This document shows positions 38,106 through 50,177 of a stretch of 64,000 nt of DNA, piece by piece. The stretch's first letter is position 1; every line of letters begins with the position of its first letter. Origin of the DNA: Actinomycetota bacterium (GTDB lineage Bacteria > Actinomycetota > CADDZG01 > JAHWKV01 > JAOPZY01); the NCBI GenBank assembly GCA_035765775.1, contig DASTWV010000024.1, forward strand, positions 1 through 64,000, read 5' to 3'. A program made the translations under genes and the position numbers. The notes below the pieces were generated by a model. The model did not search any database and was not told the DNA's origin. It worked only from the letters and a program-made list of their open reading frames with translations.

Positions 38106-39208
38106 GCGCGGCGCGTACCCGCCCGCTGGCCGTGGTGGCCATGTCGGGCGGCGTGGACTCCTCGGTGGCCGCCGCCCTCATGCAGGACGCGGGGTACGAC
38201 GTCATCGGCATCATGCTGAAGCTCTGGGACGGCGTAGGTCTTAATGGCGCCGCCAACAACGAGAGCGGGTGCTGCTCGCTGGACGCCGCCGAGGATGCCC
38301 GCCGCGTGGCGCAGGTCCTGGACATCCCGTTCTACGTCTTCAACTTCGCCGAGGCCTTTGCCCGCAGCGTGGTGGACGACTTCGTGGCGGCCGCCGCCGC
38401 CGGGCGGACCCCCAACCCGTGCATCACCTGCAACCGCTCGATCAAGTTCTCCGCCCTCCTGGCCCGGGCGCGCACCTTCGGGGCGGCGGTGCTGGCCACC
38501 GGCCACTACGCCCGGGTGGCGGGCGGGGCGGGCGGGCGGCAGCTCCTGCGGGCGCGGGACCGGTCCAAGGATCAGAGCTACGTGCTGTACATGCTGGACC
38601 AGGCCGAGCTGGAGAGCGCCCGCTTCCCGGTGGGCGAGTACGCCAAGGCCGAGGTGCGCGAGATCGCCGCCTCCCTGGGGCTGCGCACCGCTGCCAAGCC
38701 GGAGAGCCAAGAGATCTGCTTCGTCCCCGGGGGCGACGTGCATGCCTTCCTGCGGGAGGCGGTCCCCGAGGGGTCGCAGCCCGGGCCGATCCTGACCGCC
38801 GCCGGCGAGCGCATCGGCACCCACCGGGGCTTCGCCCACTACACGGTCGGCCAGCGCCGGGGGCTGGGCGTCGGCGTCGGGCTGCCGCTCTACGTGCGGG
38901 AGGTGCGGGCGGCCGACAACGCCCTCGTGGTGGGGCCGGCGGGGGGCGCCACGGTGCGGTGCCTGGAGCTGTCCGGGGTGTCGCTGGTGGCCGGGGGGGG
39001 TGCGGGCAGCGGGGGGGCCGAGGTCCGGGGCGCGGCCATGACCCGCTACCGGGGGCCGGAGGCCCCGGGCACGCTGGTTACGGACGGGGCGGGGGCGGGA
39101 ACGTTCCTGTTCGATGAGCCCCAGCCACCGCCGGCACCCGGGCAGGCCGCCGTCGTCTACGACGGGGAACTGGTTATGGGCGGCGGGACCATCGAGCGGT
39201 CCGGCTAG
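38102..39208 (+). CDS. mnmA: tRNA-specific 2-thiouridylase
   Basis: MnmA thiolates U34 of Lys/Glu/Gln tRNAs using ATP. The 368-residue product has the PP-loop AMSGGVDSSVAA, the two catalytic cysteines in NPCITCNRSIKF and QEICFVP, and GHYARV. A Gly-rich insert (~295-310) lies in the C-terminal beta domain. Translationally coupled to the desulfurase upstream. Confidence 0.94.
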   Translation: MSAARTRPLAVVAMSGGVDSSVAAALMQDAGYDVIGIMLKLWDGVGLNGAANNESGCCSLDAAEDARRVAQVLDIPFYVFNFAEAFARSVVDDFVAAAAAGRTPNPCITCNRSIKFSALLARARTFGAAVLATGHYARVAGGAGGRQLLRARDRSKDQSYVLYMLDQAELESARFPVGEYAKAEVREIAASLGLRTAAKPESQEICFVPGGDVHAFLREAVPEGSQPGPILTAAGERIGTHRGFAHYTVGQRRGLGVGVGLPLYVREVRAADNALVVGPAGGATVRCLELSGVSLVAGGGAGSGGAEVRGAAMTRYRGPEAPGTLVTDGAGAGTFLFDEPQPPPAPGQAAVVYDGELVMGGGTIERSG

Positions 39209-39221
39209 GGGACGGGGCCCG

Positions 39222-41992
<2,771 letters not shown>

Positions 41993-42090
41993 CGAGCGTC
42001 CCTGCCCGGCGGCCGAGGGCGGGGGTTTGGGTTGGTCCCGCAGATGATGAGCGGTGTCACAAAAGCGGGCCCGGCGGTGCTGATCAGGCG

Positions 42091-42648
42091 ATGGAAGGCA
42101 ACGTGGCGGCAGTGAGCATCCCGGGAGGAGCTGATTCCGTGGCCCCCTCGGGCGGCATGGCCCGGGCCTTCGACGACCTCTTCGTGGCCGAATATCCCAA
42201 GGTGGTGGGCATCGCCGCCCGGGTGCTGGGTGACCGGGCCGAGGCCGAGGACGTGGCCCAGGAGGTGTTCCTCGCCTTCCACCGCAGCCACTCACCGGTT
42301 GCGGACTACGCCCCGGCGTGGCTCCACCGGGCGGCCTGGCACACCGCCCTCAACCGGGTGCGGGGCCGCAGGCGACGGGAGCGGCGGGAGCAGGCCGACG
42401 GGGTCCGCCGGCCGGAGGCAGGGGAGTGGGGAGTCGATCCCCAGGTGGTTGTGGAGAGCCGCTTCGACCGTGACCGGGTGCGGGCGGCCATGCGCCGGCT
42501 CCCGCCCAAAGCCGCCGGCGCGCTCGCTCTGCGCCACAGCGGGTTGTCGTATGCCGAGGTGGCCCAGGCGCTGGGTATCGGCGTCAGCCAGGTAGGAACC
42601 GTGCTCCGGCGTGCCGAGGCACGCCTCAAGCGAGAGGTGGAGTCATGA
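42091..42648 (+). CDS. ECF-type RNA polymerase sigma factor
   Basis: The 185-residue protein has sigma region 2 (~28-90: LFVAEYPKVVGIAARVLGDRAEAEDVAQEVFLAFHR, with WLHRAAWHTALNRVR) and region 4 (~130-180: MRRLPPKAAGALALRHSGLSYAEVAQALGIGVSQVGTVLRRAEARL). The N-terminal ~22 residues are low complexity; ATG 42157 is an alternative start. The anti-sigma gene overlaps its stop (ATGA). I found no clear autoregulated ECF promoter upstream. Confidence 0.9.
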   Translation: MEGNVAAVSIPGGADSVAPSGGMARAFDDLFVAEYPKVVGIAARVLGDRAEAEDVAQEVFLAFHRSHSPVADYAPAWLHRAAWHTALNRVRGRRRRERREQADGVRRPEAGEWGVDPQVVVESRFDRDRVRAAMRRLPPKAAGALALRHSGLSYAEVAQALGIGVSQVGTVLRRAEARLKREVES

Positions 42649-43838
42649 GTAGGCACCCGGACCGCGGCGACCTGCGCCGCATGCTCGACGAGCCCCAGGA
42701 GGTTCCCGCGGACGTGCGGAGCCACGTCGAGGCGTGCGCCACCTGCTCGGCCGAACGGGAGGCGCTGGCCGCGCAGGCGGCCGCCGCCCAGGCCGCGCTC
42801 AGCGTGCCGCGGGCGGACGCCGCCGACCCCCTGCCCGCCCTCCGCACCCTGCGGGCCAACGAGCCCACCCGGGTGCCGCCCAAGCCCGGCTTCGCCGAGG
42901 CCCTGCGGGGCCGCCTGGCCCTGCAGTCCCGCCGGGTGCTCCGGGTAGGCTCGGTGCTCGGCCTGGTCGCCGCCCTCATGGCCGGCCTGGTGGCCACCGG
43001 TGCGGCCGGCAACCTGATCAAGATCTTCCAGCCCGAGACCTTCGCCCCGGTGACCTTCGACCTCACCAGCCTGACCTCCCTACCTCACCTCAGTGGCTTC
43101 GGGTCGGTGAACTCTCTCAAGGCGCCATCGGTGACCGAGACCGCGAGTGCTGCCACCGCCGAGGCGGACAGCGGGCTGCACCTGCTGAGCTGGGGGACGC
43201 TGCCGCCGTCCGTCAAGGGCACGCCGAACTACATCGTGATCACGCAGGGCCAGGGATCGTTCACCTTCAATGCCGCCACGGCGTCGGGGACCGCCGGCCA
43301 GCTGGGCCGGACCCTGCCGGCGCTGCCCGCCGACCTGAACGGGAGCACGCTGACGCTGCAGGCCGGGCCGGGCGTGGTGGAGATCGTGGGCAGCCTGGAC
43401 CTGGGGTCGCTGGGCTTCGGCTCGGAGTCGACGTCGGTGTCCGGAACCGCCGGCGGCGGGCGCCTGGGGCAGCTGTCCGGCCTGCTGGGCAACCTGCCGG
43501 AGGCGATGGTGGTGCAGATGAAGGCCCCGGCGCTCTACTCCGACGGTCCGTCGGTGGCGGAGTACGAGCGGGCGTTGCTCTCGCTCCCCGGCATGCCTCC
43601 GGCGCTGGCGGCACAGATCAAGGCCCTCGGCAGCCCGTCCTCGACCCTGCCGATCCCGATCCCCACGTCGCTGGCCGAGTCGAGCTCGGTGGATATCAAC
43701 GGGTCGCCCGGGCTGCTGATCGGGGACTCCACCGGCATCGCCAGTGCCGTGATCTGGCAGAGCCACGGGCTGGTGTGCGCTGTGGTGGGTGCCCTCAGCG
43801 ACTCGGCGGTCGTGGCGATCGCCCGGTCGATGCACTGA
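42645..43838 (+). CDS. Zinc-finger anti-sigma factor with large extracytoplasmic domain
   Basis: The 397-residue protein has an N-terminal ZAS-type zinc site HVEACATC (His27, Cys31, Cys34) typical of anti-sigma domains that bind the partner ECF factor. One membrane span follows (~104-124), then a ~270-residue outer domain rich in Ser/Gly/Leu with no recognised family. Coupled to the sigma gene by ATGA. It probably holds the sigma factor at the membrane until an envelope signal arrives. Confidence 0.82.
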   Translation: MSRHPDRGDLRRMLDEPQEVPADVRSHVEACATCSAEREALAAQAAAAQAALSVPRADAADPLPALRTLRANEPTRVPPKPGFAEALRGRLALQSRRVLRVGSVLGLVAALMAGLVATGAAGNLIKIFQPETFAPVTFDLTSLTSLPHLSGFGSVNSLKAPSVTETASAATAEADSGLHLLSWGTLPPSVKGTPNYIVITQGQGSFTFNAATASGTAGQLGRTLPALPADLNGSTLTLQAGPGVVEIVGSLDLGSLGFGSESTSVSGTAGGGRLGQLSGLLGNLPEAMVVQMKAPALYSDGPSVAEYERALLSLPGMPPALAAQIKALGSPSSTLPIPIPTSLAESSSVDINGSPGLLIGDSTGIASAVIWQSHGLVCAVVGALSDSAVVAIARSMH

Positions 43839-43897
43839 GCACGACCAGCACCCGGCCGGCCTCGGGGGCCGATCCCGGGGGTAGGCTGGCGGGCAGC

Positions 43898-44839
43898 GTG
43901 GAGCAGCCCGCACCTGCCGACGACGCCATCACGACGTCGGGGCTGACGAAGACCTACGGGACCGTGACCGCCGTCGCCGGTTTGACGATGAGCGTGCCCC
44001 GGGGCGAGGTGTTCGGGTTCCTGGGACCCAACGGCGCAGGCAAGACGACGTCGGTGAAGCTGCTGCTGGGCCTCGCCCGGCCCAGCGGCGGGGAGGCCTG
44101 GGTCCTGGGCGCCCAGGCGGGCGACACGGCCACCCGGCGCCGCATCGGCTACCTCCCGGAGCTGTTCCGCTACCCGGCATGGCTGTCGGCGTACGAGGTG
44201 CTGCGCCTGCACTGCGAGCTGGCCAAGCTGCCCCGGGCGCGGTGGCAGGGCGAGATCGAGCGGGCCCTGGTGACCGTCGGCCTGGCGGAGCGGGCCCACA
44301 GCCGGGTGGCGACCTTCTCCAAGGGCATGCAGCAGCGCCTCGGCCTCGGGGTGGCGCTGCTGGGCGACCCCGAGGTGATCTTCCTGGACGAGCCCACCTC
44401 GGCGCTGGACCCGGTGGGGCGCAGGGACGTCCGGGATGTCATCAGGCACCTGAAGGAGCGGGGCGTGACGGTGTTCCTCAACTCACACCTCCTGAGCGAG
44501 GTGGAGCAGGTCTGCGACCGGGTTGCCGTGGTCCACCACGGCACCGTGATTGCCAGCGGCCCGTTGGCGACGCTGCTGGCCGGGGCGGGCGTGCGCATCC
44601 GGGTGGCCGGGCTGGATCGCCCGGGGGTCGAGCGGCTGGCCCGCTTCGGGACCCTGGACGCGGGCAGCGCCGTCTTCGACCACGAGCCCATCTGGATCGC
44701 CATCGGCGGGGTCGGGCCCGACGTGGTGCCCGAGGTGGTGGCTGAGATCGTGGCGGGCGGGGGCCGGGTGTACGCCGTCGAGCCCCGCCACCAGAGCCTG
44801 GAGGAGCGGTTCATGGAGCTGCTCGGAGGCGAGCGGTGA
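43898..44839 (+). CDS. ABC transporter ATP-binding protein
   Basis: The 313-residue ATPase has Walker A GPNGAGKTTSVKLL, Q-loop region, the signature FSKGMQQRLGL, Walker B VIFLDEPTSALDP and switch His (NSHLLSE). The C-terminal extension is of the DrrA/CcmA-type exporter class. It forms a two-gene ABC-2 exporter with the overlapping permease (GTGA). Starts 59 bases after the anti-sigma gene, so it may share its control. GTG 43898. Confidence 0.9.
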   Translation: MEQPAPADDAITTSGLTKTYGTVTAVAGLTMSVPRGEVFGFLGPNGAGKTTSVKLLLGLARPSGGEAWVLGAQAGDTATRRRIGYLPELFRYPAWLSAYEVLRLHCELAKLPRARWQGEIERALVTVGLAERAHSRVATFSKGMQQRLGLGVALLGDPEVIFLDEPTSALDPVGRRDVRDVIRHLKERGVTVFLNSHLLSEVEQVCDRVAVVHHGTVIASGPLATLLAGAGVRIRVAGLDRPGVERLARFGTLDAGSAVFDHEPIWIAIGGVGPDVVPEVVAEIVAGGGRVYAVEPRHQSLEERFMELLGGER

Positions 44840-45711
44840 GCGCGGTGCTGACGATTGCCAAGGCGACGGTGCGGGAGGCCTCCCGCAAGCGGCTCGTCCT
44901 CGCCCTGGCCATCATCACCATCGTCGGGATCGCCGTGACCGGCTTCGGCTTCTGGCGCCTCAACACCATCGCGCACGAGGTCGTCAACGGGCGCCCCCGC
45001 CTGGGGCCGTCCGAGAAGAAGCTGGTCATCTCCCAGCTGCTCATTTTTGTCATGTTCGCCTTCAGCTTCGTGCTGGCCATCTCGACGGTGTTCATGGCCG
45101 CTCCGAGCATCGCCGGCGAGCTGGAGTCGGGTGTGGCGCTGGCCGTGCTCACCCGGCCGGTCCGGCGCATCGAGGTCCTGGCCGGCAAGTGGCTGGGCCT
45201 CGGGGTGCTGGCTACGATCTACGTGACGGTCGCCAGTGCCTGTGAGTTCATCGTGGTGGACCTCACCACCGGCTACCACCCGCCCCACCCCATCCAGTTC
45301 ATCGTCTTCCTGACCGCCGAGACGCTGACCGCGCTCACGCTCACCACGCTGATCTCGACCCGGCTCTCGCCGGTGGCCGGAGGAGTGATCGCCCTGGGCG
45401 GGTTCATGCTGGCGTGGATGGGGGGCATCGCCCTGGCGATCGGCCAGGTGCTGAACAACCACGGCATCCAGGACGTCGGGGCGCTGACCCGCCTGATCAT
45501 GCCCTCGGACGGCCTCTGGCGGGGGGCCATCTACGCCCTGGAGCCGGTCTCGGTGATTGCCGGGGTCCTGGGCTCCGATCGGACCCAGGCGGCGGCCAAC
45601 CCGTTCTTCGCCGCATCGGCACCCGCCACCCCCTACATCGTGTGGGCCGCCTTCTGGGGCATTCTCGTGTTCGGGTTCGCCGTGGGGAGCTTCCGCCGCC
45701 GCGAGGTGTGA
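44836..45711 (+). CDS. ABC-2-type transporter permease
   Basis: The 291-residue protein has six predicted spans, starting with ASRKRLVLALAIITIVGIAVTGFGFW, and the characteristic APSIAGELESGVALAVLTRPVRR coupling segment, which places it in the ABC-2/NosY-like permeases. Substrate unknown. GTG 44836 overlaps the ATPase stop. Confidence 0.88.
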   Translation: MSAVLTIAKATVREASRKRLVLALAIITIVGIAVTGFGFWRLNTIAHEVVNGRPRLGPSEKKLVISQLLIFVMFAFSFVLAISTVFMAAPSIAGELESGVALAVLTRPVRRIEVLAGKWLGLGVLATIYVTVASACEFIVVDLTTGYHPPHPIQFIVFLTAETLTALTLTTLISTRLSPVAGGVIALGGFMLAWMGGIALAIGQVLNNHGIQDVGALTRLIMPSDGLWRGAIYALEPVSVIAGVLGSDRTQAAANPFFAASAPATPYIVWAAFWGILVFGFAVGSFRRREV

Positions 45712-45744
45712 CAAGATCCCTCCTTCTTGGTCTCAGGAGGTGGC

Positions 45745-46584
45745 ATGCCGATCAACCCGGAGCTGGTGGGGCGGACGTACCCGGTGTCGACCTACGAGGT
45801 GAGCGCCGAGGCCATCCGCGCCTATGCCGCGGCCACCAACGAGGACAACCCCGCCTTCGCCGGCGACGCGCCCGTCGCCCCGCCCGCCTTCCCGGTGGTG
45901 CCCTCCTCAGGGGTGCTGGCCGCCGTCCTGTTCGACCCCGAGCTGGGGGTCAACCTCGCCCGGTTGGTCCACGGCGAGGAAGACCACATCCTGCATGCCC
46001 CGATCCGGCCGGGTGACACGCTGAGCGTCGCCGGATCGCTGGAGAGCACCGAGACCAAGGACAGCGGCGAGACCTTCACCATCTACACGTCGCTCACCAA
46101 CGCCGACGGTGTGCTCGCCGCCGAGGTGCGCAGCCTCATGTTCGTTCGGGGCAGCGGCTCCCGGGCCAAGGGGGCAGCCTCCGAGCCCCAACCGGAGCCG
46201 GAGATCGCCTTCTCGGCGGTCCAGAAGGTGGACGAAGACCAGACCTACCGCTACGCCGAAGCCTCCGGCGACCACAACCCGATCCACACCGATCCCGAGT
46301 TCGCCCGGGAGGCGGCGGGGCTGCCGGGCATCATCCTGCACGGGATGTGCACGATGGCGTTCGCCGGCAAGGTGATCCTGGACGGGGCGTGCGGCAGCGA
46401 CCCCGCCCGGCTGCGCCGGATCCGGGTGCGCTTCTCCAAGCCGGTGTTCCCGGGCGAGACGCTCACCACTCGTGCCTGGATCCTGGGCTCCGGGGAGGGC
46501 TTCACGACCTACGCCTTCGAGACTCTCAACACGCGGGAATCGCCCGTCCTGCGCAACGGCGAGGCAGAAGTCCTCGACGCGTAG
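45745..46584 (+). CDS. Double-hotdog (R)-specific dehydratase: MaoC N-terminal plus MaoC domain
   Basis: The 279-residue protein contains an N-terminal FAS1_DH/MaoC_N hotdog (~1-140, GRTYPVSTYEVSAEAIRAYAAATNEDNPAF) and a C-terminal MaoC hotdog (~150-279). The C-terminal domain carries the hydratase-2 motif YAEASGDHNPIHTDPEFA. This looks like the HadA and HadB halves of the mycobacterial FAS-II dehydratase joined in one chain, or an (R)-enoyl-CoA hydratase. A good AGGAGG site (45735-45740) precedes ATG 45745. Confidence 0.82.
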   Translation: MPINPELVGRTYPVSTYEVSAEAIRAYAAATNEDNPAFAGDAPVAPPAFPVVPSSGVLAAVLFDPELGVNLARLVHGEEDHILHAPIRPGDTLSVAGSLESTETKDSGETFTIYTSLTNADGVLAAEVRSLMFVRGSGSRAKGAASEPQPEPEIAFSAVQKVDEDQTYRYAEASGDHNPIHTDPEFAREAAGLPGIILHGMCTMAFAGKVILDGACGSDPARLRRIRVRFSKPVFPGETLTTRAWILGSGEGFTTYAFETLNTRESPVLRNGEAEVLDA

Positions 46585-46716
46585 GGCGCTGAGCCCCGAC
46601 CCCAAACCATGTCGTTGGATCGCCGCGGCAGTTCCTCGCCGCACGCGTCCCGGGCGCGGCTCGTTCCCGTCCCGCCGAAACCTCCCTGTGTGGTCTCTGT
46701 GAACAACAATCACTAG

Positions 46717-46746
46717 TTGACTACTTCTGTTAAGGTCTGCTACCCT
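46717..46746 (+). promoter_or_regulatory. Sigma-70-type promoter of the cell-wall block
   Basis: TTGACT (46717-46722) and TACCCT (46741-46746) are 18 bases apart, within an AT-rich stretch (46700-46760) in an otherwise GC-rich 190-base spacer. The leader then carries GGAGGAAGG before GTG 46775. It probably serves the LysM gene and possibly the kinase genes beyond it. Confidence 0.55.
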
Positions 46747-46774
46747 TCGATCCCTTTCGGAGGAAGGGCGGATC

Positions 46775-47686
46775 GTGCCGGACAGTCCCCCCACAGCACC
46801 GCCGGCGGTCGCCCGAAGCAGGGCGGGATCGGGCCGGGGTCTCCTGCGCAGCCTCCCCGCACTCGGGGTGGTCGCCGCGCTGGCCGTTGCCGGCATGTCG
46901 GATGTCAGCCACGTGGTGCGCCCGGGCGAGAACCTCTGGACCATCGCACGGCACTTCGCCACCACGCCGCAGGCGCTGGCCACCGCCAACCACCTGCCCG
47001 ACCCCAACCGGGTCCTGGCCGGCACGACGCTGCACATCCCGAGTGCTGCGGCTCCAGCAGCGCCTGCCGCGTCGCCGGCGAAGCCGCCCGCCACCGCGCT
47101 GCCGAGGCCCGCTACCCCGCTGCCGCTTCCGTTCACCAGCCACACGGTGACCAAGGGGGAGACGCTCGGCTCGATCGCGGCGGCGAACCAGCTCACCACC
47201 CAGGTACTGGCCTCGATCAACGGCTTGGCCGACCCCAACTTCATCCGGATTGGCCAGGTGCTGCAGATCCCGCTGCCGGTGTTGGGCACCGTGGAGGGCC
47301 TGCTCGTCTACTACGCCAAGGCGGATGGCGTCGACCCGGCCCTCGCCGAGGGCCTGGCCTGGCAGGAGTCCGGCTGGCAGCAGAAGGTGGTGAGCCCCAC
47401 CGGGGCGGTCGGCGTGATGCAGCTGGAGCCGGGGACCGCCAGCTTCACCGGCGTCAATCTGGTGGGCCACAGCGTGGACGCCACCAACGTGCAGGCGAAC
47501 GTCGAGGCCGGCGTGGCGTTCCTCGCCTACCTGCTGAAGGCGGGGGGTGGCGACCAGAAGCTGGCGGTGGCCGGGTACTACCAAGGGTTGGCGTCGGTCC
47601 GCGCCCGGGGTATGTACCGGGCGACCCGGCAGTACGTGGCCGACGTGCTGGCCCTGCGGGACCGGTTTGCCGCCCGGGTGCCGTAG
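46775..47686 (+). CDS. LysM-LysM lytic transglycosylase
   Basis: The 303-residue protein has an N-terminal signal/anchor (~22-42), LysM 1 (~45-89, SHVVRPGENLWTIARHF), a Pro/Ala linker, LysM 2 (~122-167, HTVTKGETLGSIAAAN) and an SLT-type domain (~175-303). Catalytic Glu198 is in WQESGWQQKVVSPTGAVGVMQL, followed by YYQG. It is expected to bind and cleave peptidoglycan outside the membrane. GTG 46775 has a strong ribosome site. Confidence 0.88.
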   Translation: MPDSPPTAPPAVARSRAGSGRGLLRSLPALGVVAALAVAGMSDVSHVVRPGENLWTIARHFATTPQALATANHLPDPNRVLAGTTLHIPSAAAPAAPAASPAKPPATALPRPATPLPLPFTSHTVTKGETLGSIAAANQLTTQVLASINGLADPNFIRIGQVLQIPLPVLGTVEGLLVYYAKADGVDPALAEGLAWQESGWQQKVVSPTGAVGVMQLEPGTASFTGVNLVGHSVDATNVQANVEAGVAFLAYLLKAGGGDQKLAVAGYYQGLASVRARGMYRATRQYVADVLALRDRFAARVP

Positions 47687-47771
47687 ATGGCGGGCAGATG
47701 GCGGGCAGATGGGCGCAGATTGCCGAGGGATGGCCGACCCGGCACGGTAGCGTGGCATCGGAGGTGATGGG

Positions 47772-48284
47772 GTGAGGACCACGCTCAGACCGTGGCTCAT
47801 GGTGGCCGCTCCCGTGGTGGGGATCGTCCTGGTGGCGGTGGCCTGGCAGAGCGCCTCCGTGGGTGCCTCCCGGCCCCCGAAGGTCGTGACCGAGACCGTC
47901 ACGAAGACCCAGGTGGTGCAGGACACCTCCGGCATGGACCAGCTCCGGGGCCAGGTCGCCGCGCTCGCCCAGGCGGTCTCCGCGACCAGCCAGAGCGCGT
48001 CGGCGGCGAACCAGAACGCGTCGGCGGCCAGCTCGGCGGTGACCGCCACGAGCCAGTCGCTGGGCGGCCAGCTGTCCGCCCTGGGCACCCAGATCACCGG
48101 CGTCCAGCACTCGATCAGCTCCTTGCAAACCGGGGTGACCCAGGCGCAGAGCGCCGCCGGTGCCTCGAGCGCCCAGGTCAAGGAGCTCGGGGTCAGCCTC
48201 ACCGCGGTCACCCAACAGCTGTCGGCTCTCCAGGCCCAGTTCGTCGCCGAGGTGAAGAAACTGGAAGCGAAGGGCATCGGCTGA
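47772..48284 (+). CDS. Membrane-anchored coiled-coil protein
   Basis: The 170-residue protein has one N-terminal span (~8-26, [19 protein letters not shown]) and an external, Ala/Ser/Gln-rich region (~50-165) with regular Q/A/S heptads ([17 protein letters not shown]), a predicted long coiled coil. No family recognised. Its stop overlaps the kinase start (TGATG), so it may be a partner or wall-spacing subunit of the kinase. An 11-bp tandem repeat (GATGGCGGGCA x2, ~47687-47709) lies just upstream. GTG 47772. Confidence 0.7.
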   Translation: MRTTLRPWLMVAAPVVGIVLVAVAWQSASVGASRPPKVVTETVTKTQVVQDTSGMDQLRGQVAALAQAVSATSQSASAANQNASAASSAVTATSQSLGGQLSALGTQITGVQHSISSLQTGVTQAQSAAGASSAQVKELGVSLTAVTQQLSALQAQFVAEVKKLEAKGIG

Positions 48285-50095
48285 TGAGCCGCAGCCCCCT
48301 GCCCGACATGATTGCCGGGCGGTACCAGGTCGCCGCGCGCATCGGCGGCGGTGGGATGGGCGAGGTGTACCGGGCCCGGGACACCAATCTCGGGCGCCCC
48401 GTGGCGGTCAAGGTCCTGCCGGCCGCCCTGGCGGCCCGGCCCGGTTTCGTCGAACGCTTCCGCACCGAGGCGCACGCCGCCGGCCGCCTCCAGCATCCCA
48501 ACGTCGTCACGCTCTACGACTCGGGGACCGACGAGGGCTCGTACTTCATGGTCATGGAGTACGTCCGCGGGCCGACGCTGCGCCAGATCCTGGCCGAGCG
48601 GCGCCGGCTCGAGCCCGCCCAGGCAGCAGCCGTCGTGGACCAGCTCCTGGCCGCCCTGGAGGCCGCCCACGGCGCCGGACTGGTGCACCGGGACGTCAAG
48701 CCGGAGAACGTGCTGGTGACTGCCAGCGGCCAGGTCAAGGTCACGGACTTCGGCATCGCCCGCATCTCGGAGATCGACCCCAACACCGGGGAGCTGGTGG
48801 GCACCGCGGCCTACGCCGCCCCTGAGCAGATCCGGGGCGATGCGGTGGACGGGCGGGCGGACCTGTACGCCACCGGCTGCCTGCTCTACGAGCTACTGTG
48901 CGGCGCCCCGCCGTTCGAGGGCAACGTGGCACACGTGCTGCAGGAGCACCTGCACACTGCGGTGCCCGCCCCGTCGATCGAGGCCCCGGATGCGGCTCCG
49001 CTCGACGGGGTGGTGGCCGGCGCCACGAAGATCGACCCGGCGGAACGCTACACCTCGGCGGGTGCCATGCGGGCGGATCTGGCATCGGCGACCAAGGACC
49101 TCCCGGCCGCCCCGCCGCTGTCCGAGCTGTCCGCCGAGATGACCTCGATGGTGGCCGGGGAGGCGGGCGGCGGGGCGGGCGCCACGATGGTGGTGGCCCC
49201 CGTCGGGCGCCGGCGCCGGAGGTGGCCACGGGTGATCGCCGTGATCGCCGCCGTCCTGGTGATCCTGATCGGCGCCGGGGTGGTGATGGTGCGGCCGTTG
49301 CCGTCGTTGGCGGGAGTGGACCAGGCCACGGCCGTGTCCCGGCTGAAGCACGCCGGGCTCCATGCCTCGGTGGAGACGACGTTCAGCACCGAGACGAAGG
49401 GGATGGTGGTGGGCCACAAGTCATCCGTGCTGGCCGTCGGCCCCTTCGCCCTCCGGGGCGGCACGGTGAAGCTCCTGGTGAGCAAGGGACCGGACCTGCG
49501 CGCGGTCCCGCTGGTGAAGGGAGTCACCCTTACCGCGGCCGAGGAAGCCATTCAGGCGGCCAGGCTCCCCGTGGGGACCGTGACGCAGACCTTCAGCCCC
49601 ACGGTGCCCTCGGGCACGGTCATCGACCAGAACCCCGACTTCGGCAACTCCGTGGCTGCCGGCACGCCGGTGAATCTGAACGTGTCCAAGGGCCCGGAGC
49701 TGACCGCCGTCCCCGGCGTCACCAACACCAATCTGGCCGCCGCCACCGGTGCCCTCAAGGGCGCTCGCCTGACGGTCAACCCGGTCTACCAGGCCAGCGC
49801 CACCATCGCCTCGGGCACGGTGATGGCGCAGAGCCCGCTGCCCCCGGTACGCATCCCCGTGGGATCGGCGGTGACGCTGACCGTCAGCTCCGGCCCGCCG
49901 CCCTTCCCGATGCCGTCGGTTACGGGGCAGCCGTGCTCGGCCGCGCAGACCCAGCTCCAGGGCGTCAGCCTGACGGTCACGGTGGTGAACACCTCGGGCG
50001 GCTCGGGCTGCACCACCGCCAAAGTGTTGTTGCAGGACCCGGAACCCGACATCACCGTGCACCCGGGGGATACGGCGACGCTGTACGTGCCCTGA
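48284..50095 (+). CDS. PASTA-domain serine/threonine protein kinase (PknB class)
   Basis: The 603-residue transmembrane kinase has the glycine loop [11 protein letters not shown], Lys43, [10 protein letters not shown] (Asp138), DFGIAR and the activation loop [16 protein letters not shown] juxtamembrane linker leads to one span (~317-337) and four external PASTA repeats (~340-603) that sense muropeptides or lipid II in PknB-type kinases. The fourth PASTA has a Cys pair (QPCSAAQ, SGCTTAK), probably a disulfide. Context with a transglycosylase and a D,D-carboxypeptidase supports a cell-wall role. Confidence 0.93.
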   Translation: MSRSPLPDMIAGRYQVAARIGGGGMGEVYRARDTNLGRPVAVKVLPAALAARPGFVERFRTEAHAAGRLQHPNVVTLYDSGTDEGSYFMVMEYVRGPTLRQILAERRRLEPAQAAAVVDQLLAALEAAHGAGLVHRDVKPENVLVTASGQVKVTDFGIARISEIDPNTGELVGTAAYAAPEQIRGDAVDGRADLYATGCLLYELLCGAPPFEGNVAHVLQEHLHTAVPAPSIEAPDAAPLDGVVAGATKIDPAERYTSAGAMRADLASATKDLPAAPPLSELSAEMTSMVAGEAGGGAGATMVVAPVGRRRRRWPRVIAVIAAVLVILIGAGVVMVRPLPSLAGVDQATAVSRLKHAGLHASVETTFSTETKGMVVGHKSSVLAVGPFALRGGTVKLLVSKGPDLRAVPLVKGVTLTAAEEAIQAARLPVGTVTQTFSPTVPSGTVIDQNPDFGNSVAAGTPVNLNVSKGPELTAVPGVTNTNLAAATGALKGARLTVNPVYQASATIASGTVMAQSPLPPVRIPVGSAVTLTVSSGPPPFPMPSVTGQPCSAAQTQLQGVSLTVTVVNTSGGSGCTTAKVLLQDPEPDITVHPGDTATLYVP

Positions 50096-50108
50096 TCCGG
50101 CGCCGGGA

Positions 50109-50162
50109 CCGTTCTTGTGACGCTCAACCACCGTGACGGTGTTTGATGCTCACAGGAACCGG
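50109..50162. terminator. Long imperfect hairpin between convergent kinase and carboxypeptidase genes
   Basis: The arms 50109-50133 and 50137-50162 pair over ~25 bases with a few mismatches and one bulge, around a three-base TGA loop; the core CACCG-TGA-CGGTG is perfect. It fills the 82-base gap between two 3' ends and could stop transcription in both directions. Confidence 0.55.
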
Positions 50163-50177
50163 AGCCCGGGCTCTGGG